Shown: positions 1 through 8,417, counted from the stretch's first letter. The stretch is DNA of 64,000 bases from Streptomyces canus (GCF_030816965.1 NZ_JAUSYQ010000002.1:6934001-6998000), one strand, 5' to 3'. The notes: generated from the letters alone by a model not told the origin. Made by a program: numbers and translations.

Positions 1-1
1 C

Positions 2-940
2 CTGGTGACCCAGGCCAGGGAGGGCCGCCCGCGGGCCGTGGCCCGGCTGATCTCCCTGGTGGAGGGGGCGTCCCCGCAGCTCAGGGAGATCATGGCGACG
101 CTCGCCCCGCTCACCGGCAACGCGTACGTGGTGGGCCTGACGGGCTCGCCGGGGGTGGGCAAGTCGACGTCCACCTCGGCTCTCGTGACCGCCTACCGCA
201 AGCAGGGCAGGCGGGTCGGCGTCCTGGCCGTCGACCCGTCCTCGCCGTTCTCCGGCGGTGCCCTGCTCGGCGACCGGGTGCGCATGTCGGAGCACGCCTC
301 CGACCCCGGCGTCTACATCCGCTCCATGGCGACCCGCGGCCACCTCGGCGGTCTCGCCTGGGCCGCCCCGCAGGCCATCCGGGTCCTGGACGCGGCCGGC
401 TGCGACGTGATCCTGGTCGAGACGGTCGGCGTCGGCCAGTCCGAGGTGGAGATCGCAGCCCAGGCGGACACGTCCGTGGTGCTGCTGGCCCCCGGGATGG
501 GCGACGGCATCCAGGCCGCCAAGGCAGGAATCCTGGAGATCGGCGACGTGTACGTCGTCAACAAGGCCGACCGTGACGGCGCCGACGCGACCGCCCGCGA
601 GCTCAACCACATGCTGGGTCTGGGCGAGTCCCGCGGCCCGGGCGACTGGCGCCCGCCGATCGTCAAGACGGTCGCCGCCCGCGCCGAGGGTGTCGACGAG
701 GTCGTGGAAGCCCTGGAGAAGCACCGCGCCTGGATGGAGGAGCGCGGCGTCCTCGCCGAGCGCCGCCGCATCCGCGCCGCCCACGAGGTCGAGACGATCG
801 CCGTCACCGCCCTGCGCGAACGCATCGGCGACCTCAGGGGCGACCGGCGCCTGGACGCGCTCGCGGAGAGGATCGTCACCGGCGAACTGGACCCCTACCG
901 CGCGGCGGACGAGCTGGTGGAGGGCCTGACCCGGGGCTGA
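2..940 (+). CDS. meaB: MeaB-type GTPase chaperone of B12-dependent acyl-CoA mutase (5' end cut by window)
   Basis: G3E-family GTPase that loads and protects adenosylcobalamin-dependent mutases (methylmalonyl-CoA or isobutyryl-CoA mutase) in the cytoplasm. The frame is open to the left edge. The GTG at base 5 sits inside what looks like the usual N-terminal helix (VTQAREGRPRAV), so the real start is probably outside and about ten residues are missing. Counting from base 5, the P-loop GSPGVGKST is at residues 47-55, followed by DPSSPFSGGALLGDR, the Walker-B/G3 segment VETVGVGQSEVE and the G4 motif NKAD. The C-terminal helical part ends AADELVEGLTRG, typical of the family's dimerisation region. 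A mutase large subunit (icmA) lies 13 kb downstream, which fits the role but is not an operon link. Confidence 0.93.
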   Translation: MVTQAREGRPRAVARLISLVEGASPQLREIMATLAPLTGNAYVVGLTGSPGVGKSTSTSALVTAYRKQGRRVGVLAVDPSSPFSGGALLGDRVRMSEHASDPGVYIRSMATRGHLGGLAWAAPQAIRVLDAAGCDVILVETVGVGQSEVEIAAQADTSVVLLAPGMGDGIQAAKAGILEIGDVYVVNKADRDGADATARELNHMLGLGESRGPGDWRPPIVKTVAARAEGVDEVVEALEKHRAWMEERGVLAERRRIRAAHEVETIAVTALRERIGDLRGDRRLDALAERIVTGELDPYRAADELVEGLTRG

Positions 941-991
941 GCCCCTGATACGTTGACCGTCATGTTCCTCTCCTTGGCGTAGGGCCGCACC

Positions 992-1025
992 GAGCCACGG
1001 TTCGAGCACACCGCTCCCGTGGCTC
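992..1025 (+). terminator. Hairpin between meaB and the MFS gene (terminator or attenuator)
   Basis: GAGCCACGG (992-1000) pairs perfectly with CCGTGGCTC (1017-1025) around a 16-nt loop. There is no T-run. It could end meaB transcription. It also follows a six-codon ORF (ATG at 962, peptide MFLSLA, stop 980-982) and precedes the MFS ribosome site at 1053, which is the layout of a ribosome-mediated attenuator. Neither role is proven. Confidence 0.4.
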
Positions 1026-1065
1026 CTCGGTGTCCCCTTCCACGCCTCCTTCGAGGAACTCACCC

Positions 1066-2301
1066 ATGGCTGCCTCCTACGCGAGCGTGCTGCGCATTCC
1101 GCACGCCCGCCGTACCTTCGCCACCGCCCTGCTCGGCAGGCTGTCGTACGGCGTCGTCCCGCTGTCCGTGATGCTCGCCGTGATCCGCGCCTCGGGCTCG
1201 TACGCGGTGGCGGGTGCCGTGATGGCGCTCTTCGGTGCCACCGTCGTCTTCCTGGCGCCCGCGCGGGCCGCTCTGATCGACCGCTTCGGGCCGCCGCGAG
1301 CGCTCGTCCCCATGCTCTCGGCCTACGTCCTGCTGCTCGCCCTGCTCACCGCGGCCGTCTGGCGCCCAGGCGCGCCCCCTGTCCTCCTCGGCACCCTCAC
1401 CGCCCTCGCGGGAGCCTGCGTCCCGCCGCTCGGACCGACCATGCGGGCCGTGTGGGCACGGCTCGCCCAGGACGACAAGGCGCTGCTCCAGCGGGCGTAC
1501 AGCCTCGACGGGGTGGCCGAGGAACTGCTCTTCGTCTCGGGGCCGCTGCTGGTGGGCGTCCTCGTCGGGGCCGCCGCCCCGGCCGTGGGGCTCGTCGTCG
1601 GCGCCGCCCTGATGGTGGCGGGGACGGCCGGCTTCGTACGGTCGCCCGCGGTACGGGCCGTGCGTCCCGCGGGTTCTTCTCCACGACGGGACAGCGGCGG
1701 CCGACGCGTACTGCGCCGGGTCTGCCGTCCCGTCGTGGCCGCCGCGGCCGTGGGCCTCGCGCTCGGTGTGCTCGACCTGCTCGTCGTCGTGTTCGCCGAG
1801 CGGCATCATCACGGCGGCGCGAGCGTGGCCTGGGTGCTCGCGGCGCTGTCGGCCGGAAGCGCGGTCGGCGGGATGCTCAACGGCGCGGTGAACTGGCGAA
1901 CGCCCGCCCGGACCCGGCTGGCGCTGCTGACGGCCTGCCTGGGCCTCGCGCTCGTCGGCGCCGGGCTCGCACCGGGCCTCGGCATCCTCGCCCTGGTCAT
2001 GGCGGGCGCCGGGTTCTTCGTGTCGCCGGCCCTCACCACCGCGTATCTCATCGCCGACGCGGCGGTCGCCCCCGAGTCCCGCACGCAGGCCGGCGCGTGG
2101 GTCAACACGGCCGTCAACGCCGGGAGTACGGGCGGAACGGCCGTGGCGGGAGCCCTGGCAGGGCGGCTGCCGGTGGCCGTGTGTTTCGCGGTGACGGGCG
2201 GGGTGGTCGCCGTGACGGCGGTGCTGGTCATGACGAAGGGCGCCCGGGGGAGGGGCGCCCTTCGCAGCGGTAGGGATCGGGAGGCCACGCCTGTCGCGTG
2301 A
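1066..2301 (+). CDS. MFS transporter, probable drug/metabolite exporter
   Basis: 411-residue integral membrane protein of the major facilitator superfamily. The hydrophobic pattern fits 12 membrane segments in two halves, with a basic cytoplasmic loop around residues 200-225 (PAVRAVRPAGSSPRRDSGGR). The segment APARAALIDRFGPPRALVP after the second helix is the loop 2-3 motif region. ATG at 1066 is preferred because GAGGA lies 8 nt upstream. A longer frame back to 1030 has no ribosome site. It is convergent with the PepSY gene, 8 bp away. Substrate unknown; exporters of this kind usually handle small hydrophobic compounds. Confidence 0.85.
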   Translation: MAASYASVLRIPHARRTFATALLGRLSYGVVPLSVMLAVIRASGSYAVAGAVMALFGATVVFLAPARAALIDRFGPPRALVPMLSAYVLLLALLTAAVWRPGAPPVLLGTLTALAGACVPPLGPTMRAVWARLAQDDKALLQRAYSLDGVAEELLFVSGPLLVGVLVGAAAPAVGLVVGAALMVAGTAGFVRSPAVRAVRPAGSSPRRDSGGRRVLRRVCRPVVAAAAVGLALGVLDLLVVVFAERHHHGGASVAWVLAALSAGSAVGGMLNGAVNWRTPARTRLALLTACLGLALVGAGLAPGLGILALVMAGAGFFVSPALTTAYLIADAAVAPESRTQAGAWVNTAVNAGSTGGTAVAGALAGRLPVAVCFAVTGGVVAVTAVLVMTKGARGRGALRSGRDREATPVA

Positions 2302-2309
2302 CGGTGGGG

Positions 2310-2960
2310 TCAGGCGTCGTCGCCGTCGTCGTCCCGGTCCTGGGTGACCTTGCCCGTGTCGAGGGCGACGTTCCACTCGCCGTGGCTGTTGCCCTTCACG
2401 GTCTCCGCCGACCAGGCCACGGTGCCGTTGTCGTCGTCGATGCCGACCTCGGTCACCGTGCCCTTGTGCGCGGCGGCCAGCGCGGCCTCGCGGGCGTCCG
2501 TCTTCGCGCGCTTCACCGCGGCGAGCTCGGCACGGTCGTCGCCGTCGTGGTCGTCGTCGGTGTCACGCTGGGCGCCGAGCACCTTGCCGGAGTCCGGGGC
2601 GATCCGTACGTCGTACTCGGTGCCGTCGCCCTTGACGACGCTCACCTTCCACGCGTCGTCGCCGTCGTCGTCCAGGTCGGCCGAGACGGCGGTGCCCGGC
2701 GTGTGCTTCAGGGCGGCCGCGATCGCCTCGGCGGCGGTGACGTCGGCGCCACGGACCGCCGTACGGTCCTCGGTGGCGTCGTCGTCCCGGTCGTCAGCGG
2801 CGTCGTCTGCGTCGTCGTGGTCCGCGGCCGCCTGGGCGCTCGTGTTCGTCTGGCGCTGCGTCGCCGTCGCCTCGTCGTCGCCCGCGGCGAAGGCCGCGAC
2901 GGTGCCGCCGGTGGCCAGCGCGGCGGCGGTGAGGGTGGCGATGACGATGTTGCGCTTCAT
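2310..2960 (-). CDS. Secreted Asp-rich PepSY-domain protein
   Basis: 216 residues. The signal peptide MKRNIVIATLTAAALATGG ends at an AFA-A cleavage site near residue 25. A strongly acidic linker (DHDDADDAADDRDDD) follows, then two PepSY-like repeats: the first around residues 75-135 (ADVTAAEAIAAALKHTPG ... KVLGAQRD), the second around 145-210 (REAALAAAHKGTVTEVGI ... TGKVTQD). PepSY proteins act outside the membrane, typically as inhibitors or ligand sensors. The ribosome site GGAGGA is 6 nt before ATG 2960. It is divergent from a two-component system (start 3085) whose kinase also has an acidic outer loop, so it is a likely target or ligand partner of that system. A cation-linked role is inference. 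Confidence 0.85.
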   Translation of the reverse strand: MKRNIVIATLTAAALATGGTVAAFAAGDDEATATQRQTNTSAQAAADHDDADDAADDRDDDATEDRTAVRGADVTAAEAIAAALKHTPGTAVSADLDDDGDDAWKVSVVKGDGTEYDVRIAPDSGKVLGAQRDTDDDHDGDDRAELAAVKRAKTDAREAALAAAHKGTVTEVGIDDDNGTVAWSAETVKGNSHGEWNVALDTGKVTQDRDDDGDDA

Positions 2961-3024
2961 GAGGATTCCTCCAGAGCCGTTCTGCTTCGTTCGCTTTCGA
3001 CGACAACCACGCTGCCGGAGGGGA

Positions 3025-3062
3025 GCTGAACGAGACCTGAAGCCCCTGAAGGCGTCTTCAGG
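3025..3062. promoter_or_regulatory. Repeated CCTGAAG boxes between PepSY gene and two-component operon
   Basis: The 124-bp divergent intergenic region holds GCTGAAC (3025-3031), CCTGAAG (3036-3042), CCTGAAG (3045-3051) and the inverted CTTCAGG (3056-3062). The last two form a perfect 7-4-7 palindrome just 22 bp before the response-regulator ATG. Spaced direct repeats of this sort are typical of OmpR-family regulator sites. Autoregulation and control of the PepSY gene are inferred. Confidence 0.55.
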
Positions 3063-3084
3063 TTCGCTTTGCGAGGCTGTACAC

Positions 3085-3753
3085 ATGCGTCTGCTGATCG
3101 TCGAGGACGAACGCCGCCTAGCCCTGTCCCTCGCCAAGGGCCTGACCGCCGAGGGCTACGCCGTCGACGTCGTCCACGACGGCCGGGAGGGGCTGCACCG
3201 GGCCACCGAGGGGTCGTACGACCTGGTGATCCTCGACATCATGCTGCCCGGCCTCAACGGCTACCGGGTCTGCGCCGCCCTGCGCGCCGCGGGCCACGAG
3301 GTGCCGATCCTGATGCTCACCGCCAAGGACGGCGAGTACGACGAGGCCGAGGGCCTGGACACCGGCGCCGACGACTATCTGACCAAGCCCTTCTCCTACG
3401 TCGTCCTGGTCGCCCGGATCAAGGCGCTGCTGCGTCGCCGCGGGCAGGGCACCGGGGCGTCGCCGGTGCTCGAACTCGGCGGGGTGAGGATCGACACCGC
3501 CGCCCGCCGGGTCATCCTCGACGGCGACGAGGTCACCCTCACCGCCAAGGAGTTCTCGGTCCTGGAGCAACTCGCGGTGCGGGCCGGCGAAGTGGTCTCC
3601 AAGGCGCAGATCCTGGAGCACGTCTGGGACTTCGCGTACGACGGCGACCCCAACATCGTCGAGGTGTACGTCAGCACCCTGCGCCGGAAGCTGGACGCGG
3701 GCCTCATCCACACGGTCCGTGGCGCCGGGTACCGGCTGGAGGCCGGGAGATGA
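3085..3753 (+). CDS. OmpR/PhoB-family response regulator
   Basis: 222 residues. The receiver domain (1-115) has the acidic pair in VEDE, phosphoacceptor Asp51 in LVILDIMLPG, the LTAKD threonine/lysine region and Lys101 in TKPF. A winged-helix DNA-binding domain follows (about 130-222; VTLTAKEFSVLEQLA, recognition region VEVYVSTLRRKLD, and the final hairpin IHTVRGAGYRLE). ATG 3085 follows GAGG by 8 nt. An ATGA overlap with the kinase gene shows they are co-translated. It probably binds the CCTGAAG repeats directly upstream and controls the divergent PepSY gene. Confidence 0.95.
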   Translation: MRLLIVEDERRLALSLAKGLTAEGYAVDVVHDGREGLHRATEGSYDLVILDIMLPGLNGYRVCAALRAAGHEVPILMLTAKDGEYDEAEGLDTGADDYLTKPFSYVVLVARIKALLRRRGQGTGASPVLELGGVRIDTAARRVILDGDEVTLTAKEFSVLEQLAVRAGEVVSKAQILEHVWDFAYDGDPNIVEVYVSTLRRKLDAGLIHTVRGAGYRLEAGR

Positions 3754-5189
3754 GACGGCTGTTCGGCTCGGTCCGGGCCCGGGCCACGCTCGGCGCCGTC
3801 CTTGTCGTCGCCGTGGCGCTGGTCGCGGCCGGGGCCGCCGTGCTGCTGTCCCTGCGTTCCAACCTCATCGACCAGGCGGGCACGCAGGCCGAGCGGGCCG
3901 CGCGGAACGTCGCCGCCGACCTCTCGGGCGGGACGCCGTACACGGGCCTGGAACTGGACGATGACGACGAGCCGGTCCAGGTCGTCGACGAGCACGACAC
4001 CCTGGTCGCGGCCACCGAGCACCTGGAGCGGATCAGCGGCACCGGCATTGCCGAGGTGAGGCCGCAGCCGCCCGCGGGCGGCACCGGGGGCACGAGTGCA
4101 TCCGGTGACCCGGACGACTCCGACGACGACACGACCGGGGACGACGAGTCCGTCCTCGAGCCCGGCGAGATCGCCGACGACGTCGGGCTGACGAACGGCT
4201 CCGCGACGATCGACGGTGAGTCCGCCGACTACCGGTTCGCCGCCGTGGATGTCGAGGTTCCCGGCAAGGGCACACTCACCGTGTACGCCGGCGCCTCCCT
4301 GAATCCGGAACAGAGCGCGGTGGGCACCGCCCAGACCGTCATGCTGGTCGGATTCCCGCTGCTGCTCGGGGTCGTCGCCGCGGTGACCTGGCTGGTCACC
4401 CGGCGTGCGCTGCGTCCGGTCGAGGGCATCCGTGCCGAGATGGCCGCGATCACCGCCTCCGAGGACCTCGCCCGCCGCGTCCCGGTGCCGGACACTCACG
4501 ACGAGGTGGCCCGCCTCGCCCGCACCACCAACGAGACGCTGGCCGCGCTGGAGACCTCCGTCGAGCGCCAGCGCCGGTTCGTCGCCGACGCCTCGCACGA
4601 GCTGCGCAGTCCGATCGCCTCGCTGCGCACCCAGCTCGAAGTGGCCGCCGCGCATCCCGAGTTGCTGGACCTGGACGGGGCGGTCGAGGACACCGTACGG
4701 CTGCAACACCTCGCGGCGGACCTGCTGTTGCTGGCTCGCCTGGACGCGGGGGAGCGGGGCGCCGGCGCGCGGGTCGAGCTGGCGGCGCTGGCCCGGGAGC
4801 GGGCCGCCGGACGGACCGGGGTGACGGTGCGGGCGGATGCGGTCGAAGTGACGGGGTCCCGGGGGCAGTTGGAGCGCGTGCTCGACAACCTGCTGGACAA
4901 CGCGGGACGGCACGCGCGGTCGGCGGTCGTGGTGACGGTACGACGGGACGGTGACCGGAACGCCGTGGTCGAGGTCGGCGACGACGGGGACGGGGTGCCG
5001 GCCGGGGACCGGGAGCGGATCTTCGAGCGGTTCGTGCGGCTGGACGAGGCACGGGCACGGGACGACGGCGGCGCCGGACTCGGTCTCGCCATCGCCCGTG
5101 ATGTCGCCGCCCGGCACGGTGGGACGCTGACGGTGCGGGACGCGCCGACAGGCGGAGCTCTGTTCGAACTCCGCCTGCCGATCGCCTGA
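3750..5189 (+). CDS. Membrane sensor histidine kinase with acidic extracytoplasmic loop
   Basis: 479 residues, cognate to the response regulator it overlaps by four bases. Transmembrane helix 1 is at about 12-35 and helix 2 at about 195-215. Between them lies an unusually acidic outer region (LDDDDEPVQ; GDPDDSDDDTTGDDE). A HAMP domain follows (RRALRPVEGIRAEMAAI), then the H-box SHELRSPI with phospho-acceptor His283, the N-box NLLDNAGRHA, G1 DDGDGVP and G2 GAGLGLAI. The output is phosphotransfer to Asp51 of the partner. The Asp/Glu runs resemble cation- or cationic-peptide-sensing loops and mirror the acidic PepSY protein next door. The signal itself is unknown. Confidence 0.93.
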   Translation: MRRLFGSVRARATLGAVLVVAVALVAAGAAVLLSLRSNLIDQAGTQAERAARNVAADLSGGTPYTGLELDDDDEPVQVVDEHDTLVAATEHLERISGTGIAEVRPQPPAGGTGGTSASGDPDDSDDDTTGDDESVLEPGEIADDVGLTNGSATIDGESADYRFAAVDVEVPGKGTLTVYAGASLNPEQSAVGTAQTVMLVGFPLLLGVVAAVTWLVTRRALRPVEGIRAEMAAITASEDLARRVPVPDTHDEVARLARTTNETLAALETSVERQRRFVADASHELRSPIASLRTQLEVAAAHPELLDLDGAVEDTVRLQHLAADLLLLARLDAGERGAGARVELAALARERAAGRTGVTVRADAVEVTGSRGQLERVLDNLLDNAGRHARSAVVVTVRRDGDRNAVVEVGDDGDGVPAGDRERIFERFVRLDEARARDDGGAGLGLAIARDVAARHGGTLTVRDAPTGGALFELRLPIA

Positions 5190-5202
5190 TCGGGCCCCGG
5201 TG

Positions 5203-5679
5203 TCAGGGGCGCCCTCGCTGCCCCCGCAAATGCTCCGCGATCGGCTTGAGGGCCTTGTCCAGTTCTGTCAGGGACTCAGCCGGCACGAGGTCGATGAAGT
5301 GCCTCCGCACAGACGCCACGTGATGGGGCGCGACCTTCTTCATCGTCTCCATGCCGTGCTCGGTCAGGACCGCGTACAGGCCGCGGCGGTCGGACTCGCA
5401 GTTCTCGCGCCGGACCAGGTCCGCGTTCTCCATGCGGGTGATCTGGTGCGAGAGCCGGCTCTTGGACTGGAGGGTGGCGGAGGCGAGATCGCTCATCCGC
5501 ATCCGTACGCCCTCCGACTCGGAGAGATTGACCAGGATCTCGTAGTCGTTCATCGTCAGGCCGAACGGCTGAAGGTCCCTCTCGAGCTGATACGTCAACA
5601 GCCTGTTGACCTCCAGGTGGGTGCGCCAGGCGCACTGCTCCGCATCGGTCAGCCAGCGCGTGGCCGTCTCGGTCTCCAT
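5203..5679 (-). CDS. MarR-family transcriptional regulator
   Basis: 158 residues, one winged-helix MarR domain covering most of the chain: LTMNDYEILVNLSES (helices 2-3), recognition region LQSKSRLSHQITRMENADLV, and the wing RRENCESDRRGLYAVLT with the conserved DRR. The single Cys in the wing (RRENCES) is worth noting because several MarR proteins sense thiol oxidation through one Cys. The upstream 90 bp is relatively AT-rich, with TAGGTAGACT close to the ATG, so the gene may have a very short leader. No neighbour shares an operator obviously, so the target is probably its own promoter. Confidence 0.92.
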   Translation of the reverse strand: METETATRWLTDAEQCAWRTHLEVNRLLTYQLERDLQPFGLTMNDYEILVNLSESEGVRMRMSDLASATLQSKSRLSHQITRMENADLVRRENCESDRRGLYAVLTEHGMETMKKVAPHHVASVRRHFIDLVPAESLTELDKALKPIAEHLRGQRGRP

Positions 5680-5771
5680 GAATGAAGTCTACCTAAGAAG
5701 TTGAAAGGCGAACTAATGAGGGTGGTGTGACTGTGCGCACGCGTTCGATGTCACACTCCGCAGACTACCGC

Positions 5772-6569
5772 TCACAGCCCGAAGCGACGCTGGAGGTCCC
5801 CCAGCTGTCCGGGAAGGCGCGGTGCCCCCGGCTGCTGTGGATGCCCTGCGGATCCCCCATGACCGCCGGGCACTCCGGCCTGCTGCGGAGTCGCTCCGAC
5901 GGCCTGCTCGGCCATCAGAACCTCCGTCGACTGGAGCAGTACGGTGCCGGCCCCCACGAACTCGAACTGGTGCTCCTCCCCGGAGGCCCCGCCGAGGCCC
6001 GTCATCGCACGTAGGCCCCCCATCAGACCCGTCATGTAGCCGTGGTCGTAGTGGTGGCACGGCGAGGGACAGTCCGCCCAGCCCACAAGCGCTTGCGGGT
6101 CCACCCGGATCGGGGGCTCCATGAACACCACCGGGCCGTTGGAGGCGGCCACGAACTTTCCGGTTCCGATGAGGGTCAGGAAGCCGGGCACGATCGACTG
6201 CTTCAGCGCGAGACTTGGCTGAAAAGCGAGCAGGTTGCCCGAGCGAATGGTCAGGTTGCCCTCTTCGAGGTCATAGGAATTCACGTCGAAGGCCCGGTCG
6301 GCGAGGAGCATCTTGCCCGAGCCCTGCGCCACGACCCAGTCGCTTGCGTGCAGAGGCGAATGGAAAGACGTACGGATGAGACCGTCGAGACGGCCGTGTC
6401 CGATGCCGTTGAAATCCATCTGCCCGTAGTAGGCGATCATCTTCCCCTTCTGCAGGAACCACTGGCTCCCCTTGAGCTCCACGCAGAAGGTGTAGTTGTT
6501 GACGTTGTCGTCCGAAGGCAGCGTCATGGGGTCGTACACGGTGGGGCCCGCGCCCGGGTAGTGGCTCAC
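5772..6569 (-). CDS. AIM24-family protein (third of three), with Gly/Pro/Gln tail
   Basis: 265 residues, a member of the AIM24 family (beta-rich fold, cytosolic, function unknown; named from yeast mitochondrial Aim24). The family core runs from about 25 to 215 (KMIAYYGQMDF, GSGKMLLADRA, GNLLAFQPSL, TGKFVAASNGPVV, VDPQALVGWADC, HQFEFVGAGTVLLQSTE). After the core there is a low-complexity tail rich in Gly, Pro and Gln (about 220-265), which the two sister proteins lack. The start ATG overlaps the stop of the preceding AIM24 gene by four bases, so the three genes are one operon. Two Cys/His clusters (DCPSPCHHYDH) in the C-terminal half are distinctive and could bind metal. Confidence 0.88.
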   Translation of the reverse strand: MSHYPGAGPTVYDPMTLPSDDNVNNYTFCVELKGSQWFLQKGKMIAYYGQMDFNGIGHGRLDGLIRTSFHSPLHASDWVVAQGSGKMLLADRAFDVNSYDLEEGNLTIRSGNLLAFQPSLALKQSIVPGFLTLIGTGKFVAASNGPVVFMEPPIRVDPQALVGWADCPSPCHHYDHGYMTGLMGGLRAMTGLGGASGEEHQFEFVGAGTVLLQSTEVLMAEQAVGATPQQAGVPGGHGGSAGHPQQPGAPRLPGQLGDLQRRFGL

Positions 6570-7225
6570 AGCTTCTCCTCCGAGGCCTGGACGTACACCA
6601 CGCCGTTCCCGCTGAGCTCCAGTTGGAAGGCCTCGCCGGAGCCGCGGCCCACCATGTCGCGCCAGCCGAGCGCCGTCGACAGTTTGTTGCGGACGTCGCC
6701 GTGGTGGGCGACGTAGGCCTGCGGGTCGACGTGGACCGGGCGCTGCGGGGTGACGGGGACCTCGAAGACCCCGCCGTGGGCCATGACGGCCACCGAGCCG
6801 TGTCCCTTGAGCGTGGTCGTGAAGAGGCCCTGGCCGCTGATCTGGCCGCGCACCATGCCCATGACGCCGCCCTGCGAGCCCATGAACATGGTGCCCTGCT
6901 GCAGGGTGCCTTCGAAGGCGAGCAGGCGGTCCGCCTCGACGTACAGGGTGTCGCCGGTGAGGTTGATGATCTGGACGTGGTGGCCGCCGTGCCCGAACAG
7001 GACGGTGCCGCTGCCCTCGACGGTCATCAGGGGCGTGTCCTCGTTGGCCACGCGGCGGCCGATCATCGACATGACGCCGCCCTGGCCGCCCTGGACGTTC
7101 GGGGTGAAGGACACCTCGCCCCGGTACGCCAGCATCGCGCCGCGCTGGCTGAACAGCCGCTGGCCCGGCAGGACGGTCGCCTCGACCATCTTGGAGTTGA
7201 TCTCGCTGAAGGGCATGTCACACAT
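6566..7225 (-). CDS. AIM24-family protein (second of three)
   Basis: 219 residues, the AIM24 family core with the same landmarks as its neighbours: GAMLAYRGEVSF, GSGTVLFGHGGHHVQIINL, ADRLLAFEGTL, GLFTTTLKGHGSVAVMAHGG, VDPQAYVAHHGD and the closing GSGEAFQLELSGNGVVYVQ. Its start overlaps the upstream family member by 8 bp and its stop overlaps the downstream one by 4 bp, so the three proteins are probably made together. A hetero-oligomer is an inference from this arrangement and from the beta-barrel rings known for related folds. Confidence 0.9.
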   Translation of the reverse strand: MCDMPFSEINSKMVEATVLPGQRLFSQRGAMLAYRGEVSFTPNVQGGQGGVMSMIGRRVANEDTPLMTVEGSGTVLFGHGGHHVQIINLTGDTLYVEADRLLAFEGTLQQGTMFMGSQGGVMGMVRGQISGQGLFTTTLKGHGSVAVMAHGGVFEVPVTPQRPVHVDPQAYVAHHGDVRNKLSTALGWRDMVGRGSGEAFQLELSGNGVVYVQASEEKL

Positions 7226-7850
7226 CCCCCGCGATCGTGTTCCGCTCGCTGGGCTGGACGTACACCAGGCCGTCGCCCTCGAAGCGGATCTGGAAGGCCT
7301 CGCCGCCGCCCTCGCCCATGAACGTGCGGAACGTCACACCGGACTGGAACGACTGGCTGAGGTTGCCCTGGTGGGCGATGTAGGCGCCGGGGTCGACGGT
7401 CAGCGGGTACTGGCGGCTGACCCGCAGGACGACCGCCGGGCCGTCCGACATGATCGCGGCCTGGCCGTGCCCCTCGACCGTGGTCGTGAACAGGCCGTTG
7501 CCCTGGGAGGCGCCGCGCAGGCCGGTGAAGCTGGTGCCGGTCCTGAGTCCGGCGTCGGTCGCGAGCAGATTGCTCGACTCCACGTACAGCTTGTCCCCCT
7601 GGAGGCTGACGAGGTTGATCTCCGAGGCCCGGTCCGCGAACCAGCACGTCCCGTGCCCCGACACCTCCATCACGGTCATCTGCTCGCCGGTGATCCGCCG
7701 GGTCACCATCCCCCGGATCCCCTCACCACCGCCGCTCATCTTCTTGAACGCCATCTGCCCGTCGTACGCGACCATCGAGCCGTTCTTCGCCTTCACGGCG
7801 TCCCCGGTCATGTCGACGGCGAGCACCTTGCTGCCTTGAAGTCGGAACAT
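7218..7850 (-). CDS. AIM24-family protein (first of three)
   Basis: 210 residues, first gene of the AIM24 operon. I chose ATG 7850 (MFRLQGSKVLAVDMTGD), which is where homologous sequences normally begin. The frame could extend to 7958 but the extra residues are Arg/Pro-rich and look non-coding. Core landmarks are GSMVAYDGQMAF, GHGTCWFADRASEINLV, ESSNLLATDAGL, GLFTTTVEGHGQAAIM, VDPGAYIAHQGNL and GGGEAFQIRFEGDGLVYVQ. The protein is the closest of the three to the family consensus. The 249 bp between it and the DUF6191 gene upstream must hold the operon promoter. Confidence 0.9.
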   Translation of the reverse strand: MFRLQGSKVLAVDMTGDAVKAKNGSMVAYDGQMAFKKMSGGGEGIRGMVTRRITGEQMTVMEVSGHGTCWFADRASEINLVSLQGDKLYVESSNLLATDAGLRTGTSFTGLRGASQGNGLFTTTVEGHGQAAIMSDGPAVVLRVSRQYPLTVDPGAYIAHQGNLSQSFQSGVTFRTFMGEGGGEAFQIRFEGDGLVYVQPSERNTIAGDV

Positions 7851-8099
7851 CGCCACGGAGTGAAGGTAGCTGGCGCGAGCCCGCGCCGACAGGTCCTGCG
7901 GGTGGAGTCGCACCCTGAGTGGTCCCCTAGGGTGCCGGGCGCCGGATGCGACCGGCACGGCAGCGGTGACCGTTGCATGTGCGGCAGGACGCCCGGTCGC
8001 GCGTCACCGTCTTCCGGGCCTGGCGGGCGGTGGCGGAGCGACGGTTGGCATCCACCTGGTCGGCGACGTGCGTCGTCAGCCGGCAATCGAGGCGGGCGG

Positions 8100-8417
8100 T
8101 CAGCCCCGCGTCCCAGGGAGCCGGATGACCGCCTTGCCCGAGGTCAGGTCCACCGTCGACCGGGGCGGTGCCCCGTCCTCCTCGTCGTCGCGCATCACCA
8201 GGGCGCTCTGCCGTTCCTTCAGCTCGTTCTGCTTGCCGGGAGAGAGGGCCGCGTGCAGCTGCTCGAAGCCGGTCGCGGAGATCTGGCCCTGCCGGCCCGC
8301 GTTCCGCCAGGGGAGCGCTCCGGCCCGCCCCGCGCGCAGGAGTAGCTGGTCGAGGAAGGCGAGGAGGGTGAGAAGCACCACCAGCCCCGGCAGGGTCATG
8401 AAGAAAACGAACTGCAC
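8100..8417 (-). CDS. DUF6191 single-pass membrane protein
   Basis: 105 residues. An N-terminal transmembrane helix (FVFFMTLPGLVVLLTLLAFL) is followed by a cytoplasmic segment with RAGRAGALPWRN, GQISATGFEQLHAALSPGKQ and ELKERQSALVMRDDEEDGAPP, the conserved signature of the DUF6191 family in Streptomyces. GTG 8417 is chosen because GGGAG stands just upstream; the longer open frame to 8645 has Arg-rich, unlikely sequence. It is the gene before the AIM24 operon, same strand, separated by about 250 bp. Function unknown. Confidence 0.8.
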   Translation of the reverse strand: MQFVFFMTLPGLVVLLTLLAFLDQLLLRAGRAGALPWRNAGRQGQISATGFEQLHAALSPGKQNELKERQSALVMRDDEEDGAPPRSTVDLTSGKAVIRLPGTRG

